Shown one piece after another: positions 48,542 to 60,838 of a stretch of 64,000 nt of DNA; the first letter of the stretch is position 1; every line of letters begins with the position of its first letter. A program made the translations under genes and the position numbers. Below the pieces are notes generated by a model. That model had not been told where the DNA came from and searched no databases. It saw only the letters and a list, made by a program, of their open reading frames with translations. The stretch is from Cycas panzhihuaensis (taxonomy: Eukaryota; Cycadophyta). The stretch lies in contig CM041465.1 of assembly GCA_023213395.1 (NCBI GenBank), positions 213,101,741 to 213,165,740 of the forward strand. Direction: 5' to 3'.

Positions 48542-51406
48542 AGTTGAATCTCAAGGCAAGTCACCAAAGAGACCCTAGGTGAATGATTCTTGTGTAAAGG
48601 AAGGTAAAGGTGAAATGACTTGAGTGGATCCTTAACCTTTCACCTAAGGAGAAGGGATGCCTCTCTAATCATGTGTCAAGCAAGTGAAAGGACCAAATTA
48701 TTGCTTGCTTACTCAACTATTTATACATGAAATCTAAATCAAAAAAATAAATGCAGTAATCTAAACTAATAAAATAGCATAATTAAAGCCCCCTTTTAAC
48801 TTAAGGAAAGAAACAAATAAATTTTCAATAGGAAGAAGGATTATTAAGTTCCTTACCCTAATGAAAATGTCCTAAGCTTCTTACTCATCTACCCTAATGC
48901 CATCCTAAAGGTGATGCCCTATCTTAGACCTCTATCCCACTTTCAAAGGAAAAGTCTATATCAATCTAGTTAAATAATAGGAGGACTGATGAGTATAAAG
49001 ATTCAAGAGAGCTTAGACTCTCAATTAATGACCTTATTAGGGGTCAAATGTTGGTGACTTCCTCACCTGGTAATGATTTATCCATAAATATTGATGGCCT
49101 AAGGATCCCCATATATAATTCTCGTGAGTTCTTATAATTAGAGGTGGATAGAAGAGAGAAGAGAGAGTTGCTCTCAACTCAAAGGTAAATGGCAAGTTGA
49201 TACCTTTCGTGTTCAAAACACAACATGAATGTCAATCCCAAGGAAGAGGAGGTTTGTGTGTTGGAGATGTCAAGTTCTAATTGATCAAAAGATCTCTTGT
49301 AATGTAAGGTATTTATCCCTAGGAAAGGATAAGCTTGTACACTAAGGTTGTAAAGTTTTAAGTGACCAAGCAAATCCTAATGGGAGGAATGAGACCTAAC
49401 CTAAGGGGACCACACAATAAAAATAAAGTCCTAAATGTAAGTCAATGATGTAATTTTCATTTATATACAAGTAATTAACAATAATTAGTCAAATAACACT
49501 CTTCAAAATTTAACTTAGACTAATGTGACTTTACCCAATGTATCTATACATATGTTCATTTTTTCTTTTTTTCTCCTTTTTCTTTTATATGTTATCTAAA
49601 TGATATACACCTATTACTTAAGATGTTTAAAGAGAAATTGATGAGTTCTTTTAAATGAACTTACATTTATCTTGGCTACTCAAAATAGTGCCCTTATAAC
49701 AAGTTGTCAAGAAAACTCTCATTCACTTATTTCCTTTTTAATTCTTATTAAAGCAAAAAGAACATGAGGGATTTAAAAGAAAAAAGGATAAAAATAAACA
49801 ACAGCTTACCAATTATTCTTCATACATAAGGGAACAATAGGAGGAGGTTCACTTTTGTCTCAATTCATTGATATTCAAGGAATGATATTAATTTTTTCTT
49901 TGAATAAATATAAGAAGCCACAAAGTCTTGCTAATACTAATATCTTAAAAAAATGACAAACATACATCTACTATTTTTACTACATGATTTCTTTCTTTCT
50001 TTTTCTTCCTTTCTTATTTTAATAAAAAAAGAACTATAAATGAAGGAATAAGGAAGCTCAAAACTCTGTGAGGAAGAGTCTAAGACCTTCTTTAATCTCT
50101 CTCTACAAGGAAGACTCCTTTCCTACCTAAGAACTAGGGCTTATTTTAGTGAGCTCTTATAAGTTGTGAGAGAAGGCCTTTAAACTTAAGAGTATCCTCC
50201 TTATATCTTATACAAAGAAAGAAAAAGAAAACTAGGCTAAAGCTCAAGAAATCATAAAAATATTAAGAGAAACCAAGTAGATTTTCCTTAATATCTCTAG
50301 ATATTAACTATGGAACCCATCATTCTCATTGCAAAAAGAGAAAATAAACATTCATTTGGATAAGGAACAAGAACAAAAACCCATTTGTACCAAATCTAAC
50401 TACTTACATTTTTAGAGATTATAAAAGTTGTATAGGAAGTTGAAAAGTATCTCAAATTAGTGCATGGCCTCCCAAAAAACATCTAAAATAAGCCCTAAAA
50501 AGAGATAGAGCTGAATAAAAATCTTATAAGGTGAAGAGTGTGCTTTAGTGAGTGAAGAGGGGAGAAAAGGAGAAGAAAGGAGTTAAGAAGAGAATGGGAT
50601 AAAGTTAAGGAAGTGTAGCCTTAAGCTTTGCAAATCTATCAATATGTTAGCTCTCCAAACTCCAAAATCACACCAAACATGATTAATGAAAGCCACAAGA
50701 TTTAGGGTGAAAATCTAATAACACCCCATTACACAAAGTTCTCTCCCATTTTCTTAAGAAAATGGGAATGATTTAGAGAGTAAAGAAAGAGAGGAAGAAG
50801 TAAGAAAGTTAGGGGAAAGTGGAGTCAACATTTCATAGAAACCAATGTCTATACGATGGGAAAAAATAACCTACCATTATTAATTTTTTTAATGTAGGAA
50901 TCAGAAAAATATGACTTATAATAAAAAAACAAGATATATTTAAAATTATGACATAAAAATATACTAAAATTATAATCAACTAGAAATGATAGAAAACTGA
51001 GAATTCTACCTAAAAACCATAAAAAAACAAGGTAATGATTAGTGAAAAGGTGAACCATGAGGCTAATAAAAGAGTAAACAAAGCAAATCTAGGGAGTTCA
51101 ATAATCAACAACTACTATATAATGAAGAATTATCAAGTAAAAGAGATGGTGAAAAAAGTTTTAAAAAAAGGACAAGATTGAGCTTTAGAGGAAGTTAGAG
51201 TGTGCCATTTTAGTAACCCCTTTATGATATTTGTATCATAGGTAGTAATAAAAATCAATCATGATCATAATTAAATCATAGGAGTCTAATCATCAAGCCA
51301 AGTAGTTTATTACACCATAACAAAGTCATGAAATCAAGCCCCAACAATGAATAAGATCAGTTAAGAGACTTGACCAAAGTCAAAAGGGATTTTGTTAATT
51401 GAAACA
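48542..51406 (-). repeat. 5' LTR of the long-LTR gypsy element
   Basis: Co-linear with 31462-34363; the first base of the terminal TG has become A. Confidence 0.85.
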
Positions 51407-52546
51407 AGACACAATGAAGCTTGTGTAACTATAAAAAGCAACAACAATATTTATGGGGTGAAAAACACTTGATTTATAATATTTATGCTTCATTTTTCTA
51501 GAAATTAAGTCTTCCAAGATGTTTGTCTTTCTCTTATGATGTTGTGGATGAATTTTCAGGGAAAATAGATGAAAAATCATGGAAATATATCTGATCAAAG
51601 CCACACATGCTTGTGTGTCTCATAAATATAAAACAATGACCACTTTTCAATAAAAATCATATTTTATAATATTTTAAGCTTTAAAATTATATTAAATTAA
51701 TTTAAATTTTCTTTGTGAGTCTATGAAGCCTCCTCACAAGGTCATATGGTGTAATTTCATGTGATCATTAGTGATAAAGCTAGGTATTAAACTTTATTTT
51801 TTTAGCCTCAATGAATATTTGTGATATGATGTGATATTTTCAATCATAACTTGAGTATATGATAACAAAATCACGATCTAAAAAATATGTTAGATTCTAC
51901 ATCTAGAGATTCTTATAATGACTAGTTACAAGATATAATTTAGGTTTGATTTATAGAATAATTTCATTAATAAAGTGGAGCAAAGGAAATTTGGTACTTA
52001 TTATGAGGTTTTTGTAGAGAAAATTAAGGTACTTTTCAATATTTTCTAATTATGTAAGTGTTCATAGATGCATAAATAATAATTGTGGGCTTATATTTAA
52101 AAGAAAATGATATAAAAAGGGTTTAAATGACTTATTTTTATTCATTTTAGCTTATGAGAACCTCCTTTAAAAGAAAAAATACAAACAATGTGTCGTAAGA
52201 GAAAGATAATTTGAAGATATTTTAATTAAAAGTTGGATAGTGTGATGTTGTTAATGATTAGCTTTTTTTTTTTATGTTTTTAGTATATTGAAGCCCTTTC
52301 TTAAACCACCTATTATTTACTGATTGATGATTGAGTTTGGGAAGATTTGTTGAGGTTTTTTTGGAGTTATCAAAGTTTGGAGATTTGTTTATAAAGCTAC
52401 TTTGATTAAGGCTATGAAGAGTAATGCTAAAATTGAAGGTTATAAATCAATATAGGCCAATACTTAGAACCACATTTGACAAAGGGTGTAGAATACTATT
52501 TCTATACTACTCTTATCCCTTTGTAGATAGTTAGTTCTTAGCTAGG
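51407..52546 (+). other. Non-coding interior of the small element, right part
   Basis: AT-rich continuation after the gypsy insertion. No coding frame was recognised. Confidence 0.5.
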
Positions 52547-53651
52547 TGGTTCAGCATATTCCTAAAGATAGTTATTTGATGCTACTCAGCTAGTGAATGG
52601 CATATCTAAAGTACTTCTTAACAAATTAGTAGTGACAATGCTTAGTTACATATGTAGTCTAATAGATGATAGTTGTTTCATATAGATATTAGTTATATTT
52701 TTTGTTAAAGATTGATTCTAATGAGGAGTTCATTTTTATGTATTTGTATCTTTATAGGTGATGGTTTTTTCTCATATGAGGTTGAGCAATTTCAGGAGCT
52801 TGTAGTTCTCCTTTCCTAGTGGTGATTTGAGAATATAAAATTTATAGCTATGGAGATGAAGAATTTTCTATTATTTATGAATTAAATATTAAGTGGGAGT
52901 ATTAGATATCGTGTAATATTTAATTCATAAGTATAAAATCCCCTTTCATATGTGAACTCTCTCATGTGTAAGTATGAAGATGTGTGTACTTATAAAGAGT
53001 TATGTAATATGCACAAAGGTCATTATAAGGGTTCTCAAGTGTAATTGGATAGTCATGAGTTAATTGTATCTATATATATGTTGCCCTTCTAATACAATAC
53101 TTGGAGATGATCATTTCCCATTAGACTATTATCTTATGTGGTTCAACCTATTCCTAGAGATAGTTATTTAATGCTACTTAACTAGTGAATGATGTACCTA
53201 AAACACTTCTTAGCAAATTGGTAGCTACAATGGCTAGTTACATGTGTAGTCTAATAAATAATAATTGTTTCATATGGGCATCAGTTATCATTTTGATTAA
53301 AGATTGATGCTAATGAGGAGTTTGTATTTGTGTATTTGTAGCTTTATAAGTGATGGTGTTTGATCACATAAGCCTAAGAAAATTTATGAGCTTGTAGTTC
53401 TACTTTCCTAGTGGTGATTTGAGAAGATAAAATTTCTAGCTATGAAGATAAAGAAGTTTCTATTGTTTATGAATTAAATATTAAGTGGGAGTGTTAGATA
53501 TTGTGTAATTTTTAATTCATAAACATAAAAGCCCTTTTCATATATGAACTCTCTCATGTATAATTATGAAGATATGTGCACTTATAAAGAGTTATATAAT
53601 ACATATATAAGTCATTATAAGGGGTCTCAAATGTAATTGGATAATCATGGG

Positions 53652-53738
<87 letters not shown>
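52547..53738. repeat. 592-bp tandem duplication spanning interior, polypurine tract and partial LTR
   Basis: Unit 1 is 52547-53138 and unit 2 starts at 53139. Each holds about 353 bp of interior beginning tggttca, the polypurine tract (aagtgggag) and the first part of the LTR. The LTR starts at 52900 and 53492 lie exactly 592 bp apart. The first LTR copy is cut at cttatg (53138), where unit 2 begins. Confidence 0.88.
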
Positions 53739-53741
<3 letters not shown>

Positions 53742-53898
53742 CTCTCATAATACAATATTTGGGGATGTTCATTTCTCGCAAGGCTATTATATTATATGTT
53801 TATTGCATATTTTATCTTATTTATTCATTATTGGCATATCATTAATCATCTCATGATAAATTTTATATTGTGCATCTGTATTTAATATTATTCCAACA
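53492..53898 (+). repeat. 3' LTR of the small non-autonomous element
   Basis: Preceded by the polypurine tract ttaagtgggag; matches 30064-30461 and the partial copy at 52900-53138. It contains a long TA run. Confidence 0.8.
53656..53737. repeat. (TA)n microsatellite in an LTR
   Basis: About 80 bp of pure TA at the position where the partner LTR at 30171 has GATA repeats. Confidence 0.97.
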
Positions 53899-55288
53899 AT
53901 ACCTATTTCAAAATTTAGTGGGTATGAAAAAGATAAAGGATGAAGTAAAGACTAAAGTAAGATTCACCTATTTATTATAAGTGTACCCTTGACATGGTAC
54001 AAGTAGTTGGATCCATCCAAGATATAGAAAATCATCAAGAAGAAATTCAAGGAGAGATTTCAAAAAGTTTAGAAGTAATAAAGCAAGGGAATTATCCCTC
54101 AGAGAAATTATACAAAGACTAAGAGAATCAGTGTTGATATATAAAAGTAAAATGAAAATTGTATCTGTAAATATATAAAATGGAGAGAATATTATATATT
54201 ACAATATGAGGAATTACTTTGCTAATGGACTTAATTTAAAATTAAGGCAATAATGGCACTACCCTTTTATATCATTTTAATATTTACAAGGATTAACATT
54301 AGATTTTGAAAAATAAATGGATACCTGTATGGGAAGCCATGACCCATCACTATTAAACTTACAAGAAGAGATATAAGAACTTTAAAATTAGAATGTAAAC
54401 AAACCCTATTTCCAAGTAGCAAAAGTAGAAGAGATGTCAAAGGTGGAAGCTCTTAGAAAGAAGATAGAAAGATTAAAAATGGTTATACATAAATTCCAAG
54501 TGTAAGAGGAAGAATAGGTAAAAAGTAGAAGAACAAAGAACCTCATTTTAAAAAATAGTATCACGTTTATGATGAAGATTCACATTCTACCAAGGAATGT
54601 AGCTTAAATGGAAAGAATAATGGAATTACAAAGCAAAATAAATGATGTTATATTCTTTTTATAGATAATCATAACACAAAAGAATATTACTTTAATGGAA
54701 ATGTTAAAACCCAGAAAGGAAAAGGAAGGGGGTGAGGTGATGAATTAATTCAAACATTGTACACCGCTTGTATAACACTAAAGAGTTCAAAGACAAATCC
54801 ACCAATGGGTGACGCCTAGTCTACATGGAATATGGTCACTTGAAATTAGAATGTCCCATGGCCAAGTCATATACAAAATACCCCTTAACATGCAATAATC
54901 ATAGGCCTAGCACCAACCCCATAGAAGATTGTAAAGGAAAATTAAAAATAACAAACTTAATGTCTATAGTACCAGAGTCATCAAAAAATATAAGTCTATA
55001 AACAAGAAGTGTCAACAAGGGAGAAAAGAAAGTAGAAGGGGATTAGCCAAACCATAAAGTTGAAATTGATTAATTTATGATAGTGAAAAAAGCCTTGGAA
55101 GATGTCGTAAGAGAAGAGATAGCCAAGAGTTTACTTATAGGAAAGTCAGAGATGAAGTAAGTATAGACAAGAAGGCCTAAAGCCAAAGAACAAATAGTGG
55201 AATCCAAAGAGAAAAAAATAGTTATAGATCAACAACCATTTATACTTAAGGCAAAGGAATTATTTATAATATTTCAAGTAAAAGACAT
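53899..55288 (+). pseudogene. Gypsy gag remnant with three decayed CCHC knuckles
   Basis: The frame reads YLFQNLVGMKKIKDEVK, ELSLREIIQRLRESVLIYKS near 54100 and MRNYFANGLNLKLRQ near 54215, resembling gypsy capsid. Three knuckle-like motifs of CX2CX4HX4C spacing follow: YHVYDEDSHSTKEC at 54559, CYILFIDNHNTKEY at 54646 and RLVYMEYGHLKLEC at 54813. In each the His is kept but one or more Cys is lost, most often to Tyr. The third is in another frame, so at least one indel occurred. Coding continues to KELFIIFQVKD just before the insertion at 55289 and resumes at 61752. Confidence 0.6.
55284..55288. repeat. Target-site duplication GACAT, left copy
   Basis: Identical to 61752-61756. Confidence 0.9.
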
Positions 55289-56202
55289 TGATCCCAAAGT
55301 AGAGCTTAATTGGTGAATAAATAAATTATCAACCTTTCTCCTTGAGATCCTCAGTATTAGTATAGAATTCTCAATAACATCAAAATAAGGATGAGCCCAC
55401 AAAAGGAAATTCTATACCAAATCATTTATACTTTCCATTGATCCAAAGGTAAGAAGAGTAATACTTTTATTAAACTATAAAAATTTCCATTTAATGGTGG
55501 AGAAAACAACTAGCAAAAGAATGGTCAAGTTATAAAAAATAAATGATACAATTATACCATAATGGGGGCCTCCAACCCTCTAAGTGCTTCTCTAAGGATG
55601 CTCCTAAGTCAAGTCTCTTTCACATATAAGAACTAAGTCTCCAACCATATAAATGAGCTCAATAGGGCTCAAGTTATAGAAAGAAATCTAAATTGCATGT
55701 TTAGCAAGTGGCAATCATATAAGTATAACCACTAACAACCAAAATGCATGTTGTTCAAGTGGCCTTCATACAATTCTTAAAAGTTGCAGCTTGTGCCTAG
55801 GATTAATGAACTCCAATTCATCTCAAATTTGGTAAACATATAGGAACATATGTCCCATTATCTTCCTCAAAATATTAGCTTATTTGGATGTCATTTGACT
55901 ACATTTTCATTGATTTAATGATAGTATATATTTGTTATTTTTTTGTTGGTTATGGGATCAATTTTCTATAAAATAAGGCTTGAAATCTAATCAAATGATA
56001 TTTTATGAACCCCAAATTTTGTACACATGTAGTGGGATGTGTCTTATTTCTTTTCACAAAATTTCATATAAGTTTGATACCATTTGTCCATATCTCTTTC
56101 AGTTATGTCAATGCTTAGCATTTTCTACATCTTGTAGACATATGGTAGATCCTCCTAGCATTTTCTGCCTCCTGTAAACATATGGTAGATTCTCCTGGAT
56201 CA
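55289..56202 (-). repeat. 3' LTR of the complete gypsy element
   Basis: TGATCCCAAAG start and CTGGATCA end; co-linear with 60839-61751. Confidence 0.93.
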
Positions 56203-56215
56203 TGGATCCCCTTCC
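56203..56215 (-). other. Polypurine tract of the complete gypsy element
   Basis: The minus strand reads ggaaggggatcca right before the LTR. Confidence 0.8.
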
Positions 56216-56275
56216 TTATAAAATAGCCAACCCTTGTTTGGATTAGAATTGGAGATGGGGGAAGTGTTGTTCTCC

Positions 56276-59200
56276 TTATTTCCTACTAAACCACTTGGCC
56301 TTACTAGGCAATTGTCCTGTTACTCCAATCTTGAAAGATTCATGTGTCTTATGTCTTATTTTGGTTGATTTTCTCTCCAAGATACAATCTTCCTTGAGAG
56401 GCTCCTCACTTTTCAAATATAAGTCATCAATTGAAGGTAAAGTGAACTGGTCTTGGTCCTCATCTAGCATGGAAGGCTCAAAGAGTTGTAAATATTTAGC
56501 ATTTACTACTGAATATATTTACATATAAGGTGGCAGATCAAGTTAGAAAGCATTACTACCTACTTTTCTTAAAATCTTAAATGGTCCATACCTTATCAGT
56601 TTGAGTTTCTTACCTTCTCCTTTTAACCTATCTTTACTCAAGTATAACCATACCAAATCCCCTTCTTGAAAAGTACACTCTTACTTATGCTTGTCATGTC
56701 TTTCCTTGTACTTTTGTTAAGTCCTTAGAAGTTGATCATGTACTTCTTTGTAGACTCTCTAGATCTTCTCCAAGTATCTTAAATCCTTATCATGCTCCTC
56801 CTTCTCTTTGACGGATCCTTCCTTAGCTTGCATAGAAAACTCTAAGTCAAATGGACTTTGAGGCAAGTATCCCAAACAAACTTCAAAAGGTACTTTAGAG
56901 TGTGATGCATGCATTGCCCTATTAATTGCAAATTATAAAAAAGCCAATGATTCATCCCAAGTCTTTGGATGCTTGGAAATGTATCCCCTCAATAAATATA
57001 CCAAAGTTCTATTCACTACATTGGTTTATCCATCTGTTTCAGGATGGAAACTTATACTTCTTTTCAATTTGGTATCCATCATCTCCCATAGTGTCTTCAA
57101 AAATAATGAAAGGAATCGAGTGTCTCAATCTGAAATGATGGAAGAAGGCAAGCCAAAATTCTTCCATATATGCTCATAGAACAACTCAGCTGCTCTTATT
57201 CCTGTAATTATCTTCTTACAAGGTATTAGACATATCATTTTACTAAACCTATCTACAACAATAAAGAGATAGTCATGTCCCTTCCTAGTCATGGGAAGTC
57301 CCCCTAAGAAATTAATGGAGATGCTTTCCTAAGGCCTAGTCAGAATAGGAAGTGGTGTATACAATCCTAATTTTCTAGAAGAAGGCCTAGAAGTATTACA
57401 CATTACACATCCTTTTACATATTTTTTTACACCATTTTACATTTTTGGCCATACAACATATCTTCTCAAGTTTACTAAAGTCTTCTCTATACCAAAGTGA
57501 CCAGCTACTTTAGAAGTATGGGCTTCTCTAAGCCACTTGATCTTGTCTCCTTTTGATGGAACATAGAGCTTCTCCCCTTTAAAAAGTAGACCATCCTTCC
57601 AAGTAAGCTGGGAAGGTCTTCCTTTCACTAAGTTCTCTAATTATTCCTTCAAGGCTTCATCTTCATAGTATAAGTATTTATACTCTTCATGATGCATTAA
57701 CTCTACCTATAAACTCATGAGAGAACTACAAACAAAAGTAGAAGAGGAAGTGGAACAAGGTGGTCTAGATAATATATCAGCAATTTTGTTAATAGATCCC
57801 TTTTTGTACTTAATTACAATATTGAATTATTGTAAATAACTCATCCACTTCATGTGTCTTGCTTGCTATAATTTACTTTGGGTTTGCAATAATTGAAGAG
57901 GCTTATGATCAATATGAACTACAACCTCTTTTCCAACTAAGTAGGACCTCTAATGCTTGCATACTTGATGTAGTGCAAACATTTCTCGATTATATGTTGG
58001 GTAGTTTTTCACTTGAGGGGTGAAGACTTCTGAATGGTAAGCAATAGGCTTCCCATCTTGAATAAGGACATCTCCCATTACATTTCCACTTGCATCAGCT
58101 TCTACTTCAGAAGGCCTTTATAAATTTGGCATTGCCAAAACTAGTGCTTCATAAATTTTCTTCTTTAAAAGAAGAAAAACTTCTTCCTCCTTGGAACCCC
58201 AAGTAAACTTTTTACTAACTTTTATCAATCCATATAGAGGTGTTGCAACCTGTGAGAAATGAAGAATAAACTTTCTCAAGTATCGACAAGCTCCTAAAAA
58301 ACTTCTCATCTCTGTGGTATTTGTTGGCCTAGGCCATTTGAGGATGGCTTGAGTCTTGAGTGGATCGATGCTCAACTTTCCTCCTCCAACCACAAAGCCT
58401 AAGAAGACTAAGTTCTCCTTTCTAAATTCATATTTCTTCATATTAACCTTCAAATGATGCTTAGCCATAGTCTTTAAAACTTCTTGTATGTGCTGTAAAT
58501 GTTCCTCCCATATGTTGCTAAAAATCAAAATGTCATCAAGATAGACAACAATAAAATTATCCAAGTAAGGCCTTCACATTTCATTCATTAGCCTCATGAA
58601 TATTGCAGGAGCATTACACAATCTGAAAGGCTTAACCATCCATTCAAAGAGTCCTTACTTTGTTTTAAAGGCCATCTTTCACGTGTCCTCCTCTTTGACC
58701 CTAACTTGGTGATAACCACTTTTCAAATCTAACTTAGTAAAATAACAAGCATGATGAATTTGATCAAGTAAATTATCTATGTGAGGTAAAGGGTAGTGAT
58801 TTTTAATTATAATTTTATTCAAAGCATGAAAGTCTATACACATTCTCCATCCTCCATCCTTCTTAGGCACCAAGACAATCAGTGACCCACAAGGTGAATA
58901 TGAAGGTCTTATGACCCCTTGATCAAGCAATTCCTCAACTTGCCTCTTTATCTTATTATTCTCTACAATGGAGTGCCTATACAAAGCAACATTAGGTAAT
59001 GGTGCATCTCCTACAAGAGTGATTTCATGCTCTATCTTTCTCTTTGGTGGTAGCCCATCAACATGTTGAAATAGAATGTCATACCTTATCTTTAACTCCT
59101 CAATTTGTTGCATTTGTTTAGGTGATATAAGAAGAGTGTGAGTAGAAGGACCTTCTTCATCTCTTGGCTCTTCTTTTCTCCTTACCATTAAGATGATGAA

Positions 59201-59760
59201 TTTACCACATGCATTGATCATCCTTTTTACTTGAGTGGCTAAAATTAGCGTTATCTTATCCAAGTTCTTCTTTATGGCCTTTATGATAAAGCCCTTATTA
59301 TCCTTCATCAACCGATACTTTCTCTCCCTTCGATAGAAGAGTGCATCTCGATCGCATAAGTAAGGACTCCCAAGCACAACATGGCATACATCTAATGGTA
59401 CCACATCACATATCACTTCATCGATAAAAATATTTGTGATGGAAATTTTAAGTATACATTACTTTGATATTTGCATTTCCATATCTTTATAGATCCAACC
59501 AATAGGATATGGGTGAGGGTGAGGAGTAGTTACCAACCCAAGGCTCTTTACCAAACTTTTTGAGATCAAATTCTTTTGGCTCCCTAGATGTATAATGGCA
59601 CCAATAATATTATTTCCTACTTGAAGCTTCAAGTGAAATAGTTCCTCCCTTGTAGCATCATCTCCATAATTTGTAAGTAGAGTAACCTTCTCTTCTTCTC
59701 CTTCACTTTGAATCTCCATCTCAGAAAGTAGTGCTTTCCCTTTTTCCTTCTTTCTTAATT
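56276..59760 (-). pseudogene. Gypsy pol: protease, RT, RNase H, integrase, broken mainly by stops
   Basis: Protease at about 59620 reads IIHLGSQKNLISKSLV, where the catalytic Asp of D-S/T-G-S appears as His. RT has GVIRPSYSPCGSLIVLVPKK, MCIDFHALNKIIIKNHYPLP and TKLDLKSGYHQVRVKEEDT (58960-58680), then FEWMVKPFRLCNAPAIFMRL and VYLDDILIF near 58545 with an intact YLDD. RNase H follows near 58100-57720. Integrase has the zinc-binding block AHTSKVAGHFGIEKTLVNLR near 57490 and a core down to about 56950. The C-terminus (56276-56470) has CILERKSTKIRHK, perhaps a diverged chromodomain-like tail. The ORF segments share one frame. The stop before GLFEW is consistent with a former Gln codon. Confidence 0.9.
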
Positions 59761-60747
59761 CTATATCCTTGATATGCTTTGGCTTTTGCTCTAGATGTAA
59801 CTTCCAATACTTTGCTACAATATGACCACTAATATCACAATACTCACAATAGTTAGAACTTTTAACAAATTAGTTATTTTCTTCTTTCCTTCTTGCCATT
59901 TAAATGAGTGCAATTTAGGATTCTTTTCATACTTATTAGAAGTAAAAATAGAATCTTTAGACATGAATATAGGTTTCTTGCTTTTACTTTCTATTGCCAT
60001 AGCCATTTTACTTACTTCTCTAATGGATTAAACCTTAAAAAGCCTTAGTTCCTTCCTTATATATTCATGTAATCCTCCAATAAATTTCATAAGAATGCTA
60101 CATTCATCCATATTAATACCAAGTAGCATGCCATGCCTAAAAAATAAAGAAGTATAGTCTTGGACACATACACCTCTCCCTTGGTGTAAATATTGCCAAG
60201 TGATCCATTGGTCTTCCTCATGACCTATGGGGTAGTATTACTTATTTATTATTTTCTGCAAATCCATCCATAAAAATGAAGATACATCATGAGTCTTCAA
60301 ATATGTATTCCACCATGTCAATGCATATTTACACAACTTGAGCCTAGCAAATGAAAGCTTTTGAGCATTACTATAAGCATAAATTGTGAAGTAGGTTTCA
60401 AGTTGATCCAACCAATGGTCCAACTTTTTAGCATTTACCTCTTCATCATAAGTTGGAATATCCAACTTTGCCTCCACCTTGAAGTGTTAATGAGATAAAG
60501 TACCCTTGCTTTCTTCAAATGAGTGCATTAAGGTCTCCTCCTCTTCCTTTTCATGGTTGTGGTTATATGTGGATCCTCCTTCAACTTCCTTCTCTTCGCC
60601 TTTTCCCTTGACTAGAGGTAGAAGTTGGGTCATCATTTACATAAAGACTTCTATGTTCTTCTCAAGCTTCTCAAATCTAATTTCTCCATCTTCTTTTTTA
60701 GCCACGGTGCTTGGATTTTTTATTTGTCTTCTTAGTGATTGCAACAT
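59761..60747 (-). pseudogene. Gypsy gag with a decayed zinc knuckle
   Basis: The ATG at 60745-60747 starts LRRQIKNPSTVAKKEDGEI and a Glu/Lys-rich region, then KLDIPTYDEEVNAKKLDHWL and LSFARLKLCKYALTWWNTYL (60460-60300), a gypsy capsid core. The knuckle at 59807-59848 is CEYCDISGHIVAKY: three ligands are kept and the last Cys is Tyr. The capsid and knuckle lie in different frames, so an indel falls near 59870; the knuckle shares its frame with pol. Stops are frequent between 60237 and 60010. Confidence 0.8.
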
Positions 60748-60821
60748 AAGAAAAGCTTCACCTTTCTCTTTGTATCCTTTCCTTGTCTGTACCATTCAAG
60801 TCCTTACAACAAAGATCACAT

Positions 60822-60833
60822 GCTCTGATACCA
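60822..60833 (-). other. Primer-binding site of the complete gypsy element
   Basis: The plus strand gctctgatacca is the exact reverse complement of TGGTATCAGAGC, five bases from the LTR. Confidence 0.9.
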
Positions 60834-60838
60834 AAATA

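Larger units (their letters stand above)
31462..51406 (-). mobile_element. Minus-strand Ty3/gypsy element with 2.9-kb LTRs, Tat-like
   Basis: Direct repeats of about 2,900 bp at 31462-34363 and 48542-51406 enclose gag, protease, RT, RNase H and integrase on the minus strand. A primer site of the tRNA-Arg kind used by Tat-lineage elements lies at 48516-48535. Between pol and the 3' LTR is an unusually long spacer (34364 to about 41900) with plus-strand coding-like remnants, another Tat habit. A 2.0-kb gag-only element is inserted in this spacer. Frames are broken by both stops and shifts, so it is an old copy. Flanking bases (cctaa left, agaca right) do not form a target-site duplication. Confidence 0.82.
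30064..53898 (+). mobile_element. Small non-autonomous LTR element split by a 20-kb insertion
   Basis: The LTRs at 30064-30461 and 53492-53898 match along their length (TGTTAGATA start, AACA end). A primer-like site follows the first and a polypurine tract precedes the second. Once the gypsy element 31462-51406 is removed, the interior is about 3 kb, part of it duplicated, with no credible coding frame. That makes it a non-autonomous (TRIM- or LARD-like) element by inference. Its flanks share an 85-bp similar sequence rather than a 5-bp target-site duplication. Confidence 0.65.

Noticed and set aside
53899-55288. Possible endogenous pararetrovirus capsid region because of the knuckles and Lys/Glu-rich sequence
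   Set aside because: Downstream coding at 61752-64000 is a gypsy protease followed by a gypsy-type RT start; no movement-protein-like domain was recognised.
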